Source: Ilex aquifolium (taxonomy: Eukaryota; Streptophyta; Magnoliopsida; Aquifoliales; Aquifoliaceae). From it: DNA of 64,000 bases. Position 1 is the first letter of the stretch; the number at the start of each line of letters is the position of its first letter. The position numbers and the translations under genes are program-made. The notes under the pieces were generated by a model that had not been told where the DNA came from, searched no databases, and worked only from the letters and a program-made list of their open reading frames with translations. Shown here piece by piece: positions 11,473 to 20,800 of the stretch. The stretch is taken from assembly GCA_951799425.1 (NCBI GenBank), contig OX637395.1:12502451-12566450 (forward strand), in the 5' to 3' direction.

Positions 11473-11775
11473 TTAATTGGACGTATTTAATAAACCCAAC
11501 CCATAACTCTTGAACATTCTCATTCTCATTCTCATCCCCACCGTGTCTTTGATTGCAATTAATTCCACATTCGACTCATTTCTGACATGCCTTATTCTAT
11601 ATCTTTCGTCTTGACAGAACATTGGTACAGCAGATATGAGATTACACCATACAAAATACCTACATGATCCCTTCTCACACTTAAAATGCAATCGTCCTTT
11701 GGTGGGCTTCTCCGATTCGACGATCTTAATCACAGTATTTTTTACGATAATAACATTGATCATAAGAAAATCTTA
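11473..11775 (-). pseudogene. GRF-type zinc finger fragment
   Basis: The minus-strand frame reads KPTKGRLHFKCEKGSC followed by RYFVWC. This fits the GRF zinc-finger spacing (G-R-x-F-x-x-C ... C-x-F-F-x-W), a nucleic-acid-binding module common in plant transposon-associated and unknown proteins. An upstream Cys pair expected for the finger is only partly visible. The frame then drifts into repeat (a Met-Arg run from CATTCT repeats) and lacks any other domain. It sits inside the Mutator-like element, so it looks like a captured fragment. Confidence 0.45.
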
Positions 11776-11888
11776 TATCAACATTTTCCTCTCCTACATA
11801 TCTGCCTCCACCAAAGTTGGATGAAAAAGACATTGAGCCCTAACTTTAACAATGTCACCAATTTTGATATATTGTAAAAAAAAATTTA

Positions 11889-12185
11889 AAATTCATCCTA
11901 AAATTCATCAGTCGATTAAGCCAAAAAAAAATTGAAAAACACCACAAAATCTAGATATATTATAAACAAACAAAAAAACTAAAAATTCATCTTAAAATTC
12001 ATTAGTGGATTAACAAAAAAAAAAAGAGAGAGAGAGAGAGAGAGGAAAAACTCCACAAAATCTAGATATATTATAAATAATAAAATAATTTTAAAATTCA
12101 TCCTAAAATTCATCAATGGATTAAGCCAAAAAAAAATAAACAAAAAACTCACACAAAATCGGGATATATTATAAACAAAAAAAAA
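11889..12185. repeat. ~100-bp tandem repeat, three copies
   Basis: The block AAATTCATCCTAAAATTCAT ... GGATTAAGCC ... CACAAAATCTAGATATATTATAAA recurs starting near 11889, 11983 and 12092. The middle copy contains a (GA)n tract at about 12024-12043. It lies inside the TIR element at 11205-12503. Confidence 0.75.
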
Positions 12186-12509
12186 TTAATGAGGTAGAGG
12201 TTTTACCTGGCAGAAACAAAAACTTCGTTATATCTTAATAAATTCGTTCTTTCTTCACAAACTTGATTTTCTTCAAGTAGGTGGCCAAGTTTTAAGCTGG
12301 TGTAACTAAAGGGTATCTTCGGTAAAAAATACAAAATTTAAGTCATGATTTCTACTTTTCAGTTTGTCAGAGACCGCTGTTAACAGTAAGGGGTGTCATT
12401 AATTCAACAGTAAAATCTACAAGGGGTGCAGTGAAATTTCAGAAGAAGCAGGGGGTGTCATTAAGTATATGGATAACTACGGGGTGTAAATGAAGTTTAA
12501 CCTAAAAAT

Positions 12510-12845
12510 AAGGATGAATCATATTTTATACCCTAAACGATTTTAAGATTTTTATTTTGTACTTTTAAAGATTAAACTTTTCACATTGGACCCTCAATGT
12601 ATCAAAAGTGTTGTAATGTGATGCTTCTGTTAACTTTTCATTAGTTTTTCCTTCAGTGTTAATGAGTTGATTTTTGATGAAAAAAATAACGGAAGTTAAC
12701 AGAAGGGGCGATATTGTACTATTTCTAATACATTGAGGGTGCAATACAAAAAATTTAATTTTTAAGGATATAAAATAAAAAATTTTAAATCTTTTAAGGT
12801 ACAAAGTGCAAAAAATCCTAAAAATAAAAAGGACTTGAATCACTA
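12510..12845. mobile_element. Long-inverted-repeat MITE
   Basis: The left arm (CTTTTAAAGATTAAACTTTT, then CCCTCAATGTAT, then CTTCTGTTAACTT) is mirrored by the right arm read in reverse (CCCTCAATGTATTAGAA, CTTCTGTTAACTTCCGTTA). The arms are about 120 bp and meet near 12670. No coding capacity is seen. The exact ends are uncertain because the element abuts its neighbour at 12503. Confidence 0.6.
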
Positions 12846-13047
12846 TAGAAGTTTACAAAATATTAGGAGGGCAAATGCAATAAATTGAACAATAATATAA
12901 TACTTTAAAATTAGATATATCAAGGTGATCAAAAAATTAGGGGGCAAGTGCCCACGTTGCCATAACGTGGCTCGGCTGATCATAATCTTAGTGCAACGTC
13001 TTACAAAACGCAGGCCTGAAATATAAAGTATTCTCATTTCCTATTTA

Positions 13048-13972
13048 GGTTATGTTTGATAAAATTGAAAGCTGAACACTGAAAATAACTGTTGAATTTT
13101 AAGTGTTGAATGCTGAATTTTTTAATTCGCAGACTGTTTGTTATCAACTAAAATTTAAGTATTGAATTTAATCAACATGTTTAACAAATATAAGGAATTA
13201 AAGTTTAAAAATTATTATTATTCTAATTTTACCTTGCTCTTTAACCTTATATCTGCAACTGTCTTATTCGTATCACTACCATCACAAATGATGGTAGCAA
13301 TGGTAGCGGCGACGATGTTGGTAGTGGTGGTGACATAATGGTGGTGGTGGTGGTGGTGGTGATGGCGGTGACACAATGGTAGTGGTGGCGACAACGATGG
13401 TGATGGTGATTGTGGCAGTAACACTGTGGTGGCGGTGGCGGTGGTGGTAGTGGCAAAATAATGACGATTGTGATGACAACAATGGTGGTGGTGATGATAA
13501 CGGTGACATAGTGGTGGTGGTGGTGGTTGTGGTGACATAATGGTAGTGGTGGTGACGATGACACAAAGGTGGTGGTGATGGTGGTGGAGGTGATGGCAGC
13601 AATAGTGGTAGTGGTGATGGTGGTGACGGTGACATAATGTTAGTGGTAACGATAGCGATGATGGTGGTGACGGTGGCACAATGGTGGTGGTGGTGGCGAC
13701 GGCGATGGTGGTGATGGCGGTGGTAGTGGTGACAATGACACAATTGTGATGAGGGTATATTTGTCAATTATGAGAAATTAATAAAATCTTTACTAACTAA
13801 CATTTTTTGCATTAAGTGATAAATACGTGGCTTGTTACTTAAAGTTTTAGCCTATTTTTAAGAAGTACTTAAAATATTAAGCAATATGTATTTTAGGTTA
13901 TCAAGCGAGTTTAATTTATTAAGTGCTTAAAGTATGCAGTGTTAAACTTTCAGTAATGTTATCAAACAGCCC
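13048..13972. mobile_element. Tourist/Harbinger-like MITE with TTA target duplication
   Basis: The left end GGTTATGTTTGATAA pairs with the reverse complement of the right end, GGGCTGTTTGATAA, and TTA flanks both sides (13045-13047, 13973-13975). TIRs of the GGGCTGTTTG type plus a TTA duplication are typical of PIF/Harbinger (Tourist) MITEs. The centre is expanded by a GTG minisatellite. A related sequence lies at 62293-62480, confirming a dispersed family. The right TTA coincides with the stop codon of the minus-strand frame at 13973-14530. Confidence 0.6.
13280..13745. repeat. GTG/GATGGT trinucleotide minisatellite
   Basis: About 465 bp of imperfect GTGGTG, GATGGTGGTG, GGTGACAATG and GGTGACACAATG units. 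On the minus strand three overlapping frames spell His/Pro/Thr/Ser-rich proteins; these follow from the repeat and are not genes. Confidence 0.9.
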
Positions 13973-14530
13973 TTAACCAACCTCTAATTGCACTAAACTC
14001 CAAAAACTTATGATCATGAAGCGCGAAATTGTAAACAATAGGGCCTCTAAATGTAATTCATCCCAAAACAAATGATACGGAAAGCCGACCTCTATGTATC
14101 CTCGAGATCTCCCTTTCTCTGTTCTTCCATCCTCCATTCCTCTGAAAACTCTGCGAATTTCCTCATTTAATATCATTGCTTGATCTGATTCAAGTTCTGG
14201 ATCAATCCCAATGAGGATTCGGAAATTTTCAATGAACTCGGGTTCTTCTTCTCCTTCTCCTCCTCCTCTTCCTTTATCTTCTTCGCCATCTTCATCATCA
14301 TGCTCATTGGTCACCACCCATTCTTTTGCATCATCCACAGATTCGACCTCTTCAGTACCATCAAATTGTACTTCTTTTCCATCAATCGCTTCAACCCGTT
14401 GCGAAGGTCTTGATCTACTGGTGAAGGCAATTCACCATGTTGCATCAGGATCAGTAGTGGGTGTGCCGTATATACAGAAAAGAGTGATCAGGCGAAGAAG
14501 AAGAGCTATCAGATTCACCAAACTGAACAT
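13973..14530 (-). pseudogene. Putative membrane-anchored protein, unrecognised, one internal stop
   Basis: The frame starts at ATG 14530 (MFSLVNLIALLLLRLITLF, a hydrophobic anchor), meets a TGA at 14434-14432 after DATW, then stays open to TAA at 13975-13973. After the stop come an acidic stretch (DEDGEEDKGRGGGEGEEEPE), a compact segment (IGIDPELESDQAMILNEEI), and a C-terminal hydrophobic part (GFPYHLFWDELHLEALLF). Most codons start with G, and the sequence just upstream is pyrimidine-rich like a plant leader, ending in a good splice acceptor (TTTTTTCTCCAG). I do not recognise the family. A plus-strand frame (14211-14714) overlaps it, and only one strand is likely to be real. The TGA could be a Trp-codon mutation or a sequencing error. 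Confidence 0.4.
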
Positions 14531-14714
14531 AACCCAAATTTTTCTGGAGAAAAAAGAACCAGAAGTGAGAGAAAAAGAAGTCCAAGTTCAAGCAAAGTCA
14601 AAGCAGAAGAGACAGAGGAGAGCAATGGCATTGCCATCTAAGTACCATGATTCTGTTCTTCAGCCATGGAAACAAGTGAGCCGGCGACAGAGATCCATCA
14701 AGATCCCCGATTAA
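14211..14714 (+). CDS. Alternative plus-strand ORF, unrecognised Ser/Lys-rich protein
   Basis: An uninterrupted 167-codon frame: a Ser/Pro-rich N-terminus, a helix-like segment CEGLDLLVKAIHHVASG, a basic run KRVIRRRRRAIRF, a Lys/Glu/Gln linker, and a C-terminal MALPSKYHDSVLQPWKQ. A strong donor (TTC|GTAAGT) lies 8 bp past the stop. Against it, the Ser-rich and Arg-rich parts are what the antisense of an acidic and a Leu-rich coding region would give, and the minus-strand frame covers most of it. A nuclear protein is conceivable from the basic runs. I keep it as the competing model for this locus. Confidence 0.3.
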   Translation: MRIRKFSMNSGSSSPSPPPLPLSSSPSSSSCSLVTTHSFASSTDSTSSVPSNCTSFPSIASTRCEGLDLLVKAIHHVASGSVVGVPYIQKRVIRRRRRAIRFTKLNITQIFLEKKEPEVREKEVQVQAKSKQKRQRRAMALPSKYHDSVLQPWKQVSRRQRSIKIPD

Positions 14715-17292
14715 ATGGGTTCGTAAGTAGCTGCTTTTCCTGGGTTCTGCATCTTTGATCTTCAGCTTTTCTACCACAGATTCACAGTAATTGTTACTTC
14801 ATTGCTCATTATTCTTATAGTGGCAAGTGGGTATTTTACTGCTCAAGAATTATGTGCTTGATTTACTTTTACTTCTCTCGATCATTGGGGAAAAAAAATG
14901 AAATTTTGTATTGGGTTTAAATTCTATTCGGATCTATGTATATCAGATCACTGATTCAATACTAGAGATAAGTCCTATTTTTTATTTTGGCTAGTATTGT
15001 CTAAGGTGCTACTTCAATTTTTTTCTACTGAATTTTTAAAGAATTGTGAGTCTTAAAATGGTGTTGATGATGTCTTTTAAAGTGTGTTTTTAGCATAGAT
15101 TCTGAGGAAAAAAGTTTACAGAATCAAAGTGAGAATGTATTTCATAGATAAAGATGGTGAAATTGATCCTTGGATGTAAGAGGAAGGTTCCATTTTTAGC
15201 TAAATTTTCTGTTATATAGTTCTGCCTCACCATTGGTTTTGGGGTCTTGTGATTGTTATAAACTGGAAGTTAGGATTTTAGCAGCCGGATCATCCTATAT
15301 TAGGTGTTGTGATCCAAATTGAAAGTTTGATACCCCTTGAGAACGCCATTTTCATTCTATAAACTTTGTATTTTGTTTAACGGGATCGTTCTAATCCTTT
15401 GGAGTTGGGGTTACATTATAACATTAGATGCATAAAATCATTCGCAAACCACATAGAGCGGTTAAATCCCAAGGTTTATGTGGCCAGGATTATTCTCTTA
15501 ACTTTCACTAGGATCAAGTTTGGAAAATGTCCATTATAGTAAACTGGATTGAAGCATCAGATTTCTCATGATGTGAAAATTGCCTTCCTTATCTCTTTTT
15601 TTCTTCACACTGTTCTAGGAACAAACAGTGCCTAATAGCTCAACATGTATATTAATTGATGTGCTAATATAATTTATAACTACACAATGTACAAATTGCT
15701 TGTAACAGTCATAGATAATGTATACTGGCATACATACAATTAAGGATTTAGTCGTTGTGGCATATTTTTATTTTTTTCAAAATTTTGAGTTATGTTGGCC
15801 ACACTTCCTAAATTTTAGGAGTTTGTCATTGTAGTGCACTTTCTTCAACTGCCATAAACTTTTCCTATGGCAAGAAGAGTTCACATAGACATAGACACCT
15901 TCACAACTTCACCTCAGTATCACCCTTCCACCCCTATTCTGGAAAAACTATATGGCAGTCTCAACATGAATATGAGGTTGAACATAATAGATGTCTGTGC
16001 TAAGCCCTGATAAGCTTATTGGTTCTTGACAACTCTATGGAACCTAAACCTCCCAAAGCAGAGACCTTGATAGCGTGCATTTATATTCTGGTAAATGCTT
16101 AATTATTTCTCTATCTTGATGATATGTACTACAACTTTTGTTTTAATTTTTTTTTTCGGTGGGGGGGGGGGAGCACCCCCATAGGCCATACCCAGCTGTC
16201 CTATTGAGACATAATACCTCAAAACTAGCCATTGGACATAGATGGAATATAAAGTATGTGCAATGCTCACTTGAGGTATAAAGAATGGTAACACAGTGTT
16301 TAAGGCCATTTCTCCAGAGTAAAAAGAAAAATACAAGGGCAAATTTCATTTAGAAGGTGTTGGTGGGTTGACTCTTCGAGGCTGGTGTGAGTTTGGGAAA
16401 GACAGAATGAAAAAGGGTTGAATGCATTTGGTTTCAAGGGAAAGAGGAAATGAAGAAGAAGGATTGGAGTTTGGATATATGTTTAAAGATTTCGATTTTA
16501 CATGACTAAATTTGGGTACTTTTATTTTGACTAATTTAGACCAAATTTGAATGGTCAAAGAGGGCAAATTAAGCCTTTTCATAGTTAAGTTCTCTAATTG
16601 GGGTATCTGTGTTATTTTTAGAATGCCAGGGGCTGTGTTATTTGACCAAATGTCAGGGATCCTATATGAAATTTATCCAAAATAAAAATACTAAGGATGA
16701 AGAGTAGTACTAGTAACTGGTAAGTCTGGTGTGAAATTTGGGGGTAACCCGATTGGGCTAACCTGAGCTCAACCCAAATTTTCTAGTACTTGGGTTGAGG
16801 TTTTAATACTTGAGCAAAAACTTCCAACCCAAATTTATGGAATCGGGTTCAACTTCTTTATTTTTAGGTCAAGAATGGGGTTCAACTTGATTACAAAAAA
16901 AAATCACGCACTCTTTATCCATTATTACCGATGTTTTAAGTTTATTGCACGTGTGACATTTATTTTTTCATATTTTCTAATTAGTTTTGACTAATGAGAG
17001 TTATATAATTTAGGTTTAATTTTGATGTTGAACAAAAAATTGATCCTTATTTTTGGTTCAATTTGGTTTTGATTAATGAAAAACTCGAATTCAACTTGAA
17101 TTGTGTAACCCGAGTTCAAGCCGAATTTAAATATTTAATCATGAGTTGGCCTAAGGTTGGAGTTGTTCAGGTTGAGGTCGGGTTTTTTTTTTTGATCAGA
17201 GGGTTGAGGTCGGGTTCAGGTTGAAGGTTTCATATCTTAGATTAAAGTTAATTTTCTGACACAATGCGAAAACATGATTCGAAATTAGCGGG
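14715..17292. other. Intergenic stretch with a G11 run and a MITE end
   Basis: 14715-16100 is AT-rich with no gene seen and could be intron or 3' flank of the plus-strand model. G11 lies at 16161-16171. About 16570-16681 reads (reversed) as ATAAATTTCATATAGGATCC ... CACAGCCCCTGGCATTC, the look of a MITE terminus, with a weak mate near 16337. 16730-17230 has repeated GGGTTGAGG, CAACCC and GGTCGGGTTC words of a decayed hAT-type repeat. Confidence 0.35.
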
Positions 17293-18416
17293 TTAGAGGT
17301 GATCATTTCTCGACACGAACCCGTAAATAACATGACTTGCGAACACGAATAATAAATGAATCAAGATAGTGTCAAACACAAAATTGACATGACTAACATG
17401 TTTATAAGAATATGTTAATTTTTTGTTATTTTTTTATCAAATACTAGCATAATTTTCATACCAAAAAAAGATGTTTATACTCATTTTTTTTATTATATTT
17501 ATTAAATTAATTTTTAATTTATAGAAAATGTATGAGTGTGAGTTCGATTAAGTGGTAATAGAATCTTAAAACTTAAATCTTAGAGTTCAATTTTTTATTC
17601 AAGAGTTACATAAGTCAACAAAAATACGACATGAAAATAAATAGGTCAGTTTGATACGTCACGATTATTTAAATGAATTGAGTTAGGGTTGACTAGTGTT
17701 CATTGTGAGACCTAGACATTTGTTGCATAACATTTATTAAAATGTTAGGGTCTAATTATAATTTATGATAATTAATTTAGGGGTTAAATTACAATTATGA
17801 AAAGTGTTGGAGTTAGGAAATATTCTGAATGGTAAACCCTAGGGGTTGAATCTTGTGATAAAAATTGTGAATGGATATAAATCATAAAATGGGGAAATTT
17901 TTTTGGGTATAATTTATTAAGTAGCTGTAAGTTAAGAGGTGGGTATGAGAAGGATTAAGAATAATAGGGGGTTAAAGTGTAATTGGGTGAATTTGAGTGT
18001 GTGTGGGTTATAGCTGAACGTGTGTTTGTGTATTGGAGGGGGAGGGGGGAAGAGAGAGAGAGAGAGAGAGCAAGAGAAAGGAAACGAAATAAAGAAAAAA
18101 AAAAGAAGAAGAAGAAGAAAGAAAAAGAATCATTGGGTTACTACTTAAGATTCTCAGTGGGTTTGGAGAAGGGGTCTTTCTCAGTAGGGAAATTGTATTC
18201 CTATATTCAACATATGTTATGATTAATATTTTTTGCCTAGAAGAGTTGGGTATGAATGGTTTCGATTCCAGTTTATGAATTTTGATTATTGAGTACTGTT
18301 ATTAGTAAAAATTTATACATTTAATGGTGTTTATAATTTATAAGTGGTTAAGAGATGTAAGATTGAGAGAAATGGGTTGAGGAAAAAACACAAATGAAGA
18401 AGAGAATCTGTTAGTA

Positions 18417-18551
18417 TTCTACCGATAGAAAATGATGTGCTACTGGTAAAACGACCTTTTGTGAGGTGTTCTATCGATAGGAAGTGATATTCTACCGGTA
18501 AAATAATATTATGTGATGTGTTTCTACCGGTAGGACTTGTACCGATAGAAA
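18417..18551. repeat. Second CTACCGGTAGAA palindrome array
   Basis: Five or six degenerate copies of TTCTACCGGTAGAA (variants TTCTACCGATAGAA, TTCTATCGATAGGAA, TTTCTACCGGTAGG) are spaced about 20-45 bp. This is the same core as the 52-bp satellite at 551-829 but more decayed and without its regular period. Confidence 0.7.
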
Positions 18552-18639
18552 TATGAAATTTTTACCATTTTGTCATATTATCTCTAATTCATTAATCACT
18601 TCAAGGTTTTTCAAGGCATTTTAATGGGTTCAAATTAAT

Positions 18640-19200
18640 TTTAGTTGATTTTAATTATCCGTGAGGGTCCCAAAGTATGAGGTTTGTCTCATTTTAGCCC
18701 CCAATATTTCAATTGAATTATTTTGGCCCCTAAAATATTGAATTTGTTTTTATATGGTCCCTCAAGCAAATAGCGTCCATATTGCTAACGATTTTTTATC
18801 ATAAATTTGTCACGTGATACTTAAATATGGATAAAAAAAATAATTTGAATAACTTTTGACAAAAATTTTACTCAAATTTTGGTTAAATATCTACCCAAAT
18901 TGCACAGTTTTGATCATGAACTATCCCAATTTTGGTAAAAAGTTACCCATATTGCACATTTTTTGTCAAGAACTACCCAAATTTTCTTTAAAAGCTACCA
19001 AAATTACTTTTTATCCATATTTAGGTATTACGTGATAAGTTTATAATAAAAAAATCGTTAGCAATCTAGACGTTGTCAACTTGAGAAACCATATAGAAAC
19101 ATATTCAATACTTTAGGGACCAAAATAATATAAGTGAAATATTGGGGACCAAAATGAGATAAGTCTCATACTTTAGAGACCTCCGATGCAATTAACCCTA
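18640..19200. mobile_element. Long-TIR MITE next to the LTR TATA box
   Basis: The left arm (CCCAAAGTATGAGG, GTCTCATTTTAG, CCCCCAATATTTC, AAATATTGAATTTGTTTTTA, TTGCTAACGATTTTTTAT) is mirrored in order by the right arm read in reverse (CTAAAGTATGAGAC, ATCTCATTTTGG, CCCCAATATTTCAC, AAGTATTGAATATGTTTCTA, TTGCTAACGATTTTTTTAT). The arms are about 200 bp. The centre has repeated CTACCCAAATT words. It is non-coding. It ends just before the TATA box of the surrounding LTR-like sequence. Confidence 0.7.
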
Positions 19201-19569
19201 TCTATAAATACCTCGATAAACCTACGAGTTTGAGTACATTATAGTAAAAGAAAAGGGGTATTGGATTAAGCCCAATTAATCATTTATGCATGTGTAGCAT
19301 AACCATACATGTTGAGAATGATATTTATATGATTTGTGATTATGTATGTTAGGTATTGAGGCGACGACATCAGTGTTGGATGCACCTAAAATTATACATG
19401 GAGATTGAATCCGAGTTTGGATTTAACTCGAGTTGAGTGTATTGATTCATATTGATAGCAAATGTGATTATATGTTTATTAGCTATATTTATGTAAAATA
19501 GCTTAAAGGTAATTTAGTAGGTTATAAATTGTGAAATTGTGATTATTTGTTACTAGCTATATTTATTTG

Positions 19570-20151
19570 TGATGGTGTTATTTCACGTGAATGAGCAGTG
19601 AGTTCGAGTGCAATGGTATGGAACAGATCTGAGCTACAAGGCCTGAGAATTGGTAGGCGAACACTCTAGTTATCAGAGGTGTGGTGTGCGTAACACAGTG
19701 GAAATATAGTGGTTCACCGGTTGCTGAGCTCGGCTAGTCCACTCTACAATGGAGGCTCTTGCTCCTGAGGCGTATATTTATTCAAAAGGTGCTTACAAAT
19801 TGTTCTTTGATGCCATTCGGCTCTCCCCATTTGTTGGGGCAATCTACAGTACTTATAATGCCATTCATAACTCTAAGAGATCTCTACCGAGATCTTTGCA
19901 CTTCATCCATGGGATCTCCCTTAATTCTGGGAAAGGATTTTGGTCAATTGAGTGTTTTACGCCTGGGATGCTGCTTTGCTATTGTTTCGGGGATGCCAGC
20001 TGTCATCCAGCTACTTCCTTATCATTTCGGCTATTATTTCGCTTGGGAGGAGCTCGAGTTCTGATCCTCTGAGCTCTGGAGCTTCGAACTGACCTCCCGA
20101 TCTGATCTCCTGGGCTGAGCTCATACTTAGGATTAATTTTTGGTACCATCA
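19570..20151 (-). repeat. 3' LTR of the Tat element
   Basis: 582 bp, the same length as its partner at 31947-32528. On the plus strand both LTRs carry an open frame starting at ATG 19749 (32126 in the partner) in spite of 5% divergence; this is antisense to the element and has no known domain. Confidence 0.95.
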
Positions 20152-20168
20152 GTTGCCCCCCAGCCCTT
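20152..20168 (-). other. Polypurine tract
   Basis: Reading with the element, AAGGGCTGGGGGGCAAC abuts the 3' LTR. This is where plus-strand DNA synthesis would be primed. Confidence 0.7.
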
Positions 20169-20800
20169 AGTCCAAGTGAACTTGGGTAGGGGCTGAGCTG
20201 AGGTTCAGTTAAGGCAGACCTCCACTTGTCGACCTCGGTTTGCGTGCGAACAGATTTTTGACGGTTACATGTAATCATTTACCCTCCTCGTTTCCCACGC
20301 ACGTTCTTCACTTTGTACAGTTAGCTTTAAATGCCTTTGAGTTGATGGAAACGACTCCCATTTGTTCCCCTTTTGAATTTTCTTCCTTCAAGCTCTTCAT
20401 CTTCTTCCTCTTAGCAAATTTCTGACTTCCCCAATTTTCCAGTGAATCTAGGGTTTTGTTGAATCTCGTCTCCCTTCGAATTGGTGTGTGAGACTTGCTC
20501 GCTTCAAACTTTGGCTTGCTACTCGCCTTCGATTAGGTACGTTCTTGGCCCCTTACATGCTCTTTCGTTCTGGATCCCTCGAGTCTCAGGTGGTTTCTCC
20601 ATTTCTGGACTTTTCGATTATGTTATTTTAGGAACCGAGGTCTTTCCTTGTCTCGTCTTCCCCTATTTTTGGACCCCTATTCCACCGCTAGGATTTTCAT
20701 TGTCGGGCACAGTTGTGTTGACCCCAGAGTTCTCAAGGAGTGTTTTTCTGAAGTTCCACCCCTCTATAGGTCTTTTAAACTTCCCTTTTCTTGCCTAGCT

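Larger units (their letters stand above)
11205..12503. mobile_element. Mutator-like TIR element carrying a GRF-finger scrap
   Basis: The left end AGTAAACTTCATTCACACCC is matched by the reverse complement of the right end, AGGTTAAACTTCATTTACAC; similarity runs about 60 bp. The start motif is repeated inside the left arm (about 11375-11440) and in weaker form inside the right arm. Flanking 9-bp sequences AAAACTAAG (11196-11204) and AAAAATAAG (12504-12512) match at 8 of 9, a Mutator-type target duplication. The interior has a damaged zinc-finger gene piece and a 3-copy tandem repeat, so the element is non-autonomous. Confidence 0.6.

Noticed and set aside
13218..13767. Three long His/Pro/Thr-rich ORFs on the minus strand
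   Set aside because: They are translations of the GTG/GATGGT minisatellite in all frames, with no domain.
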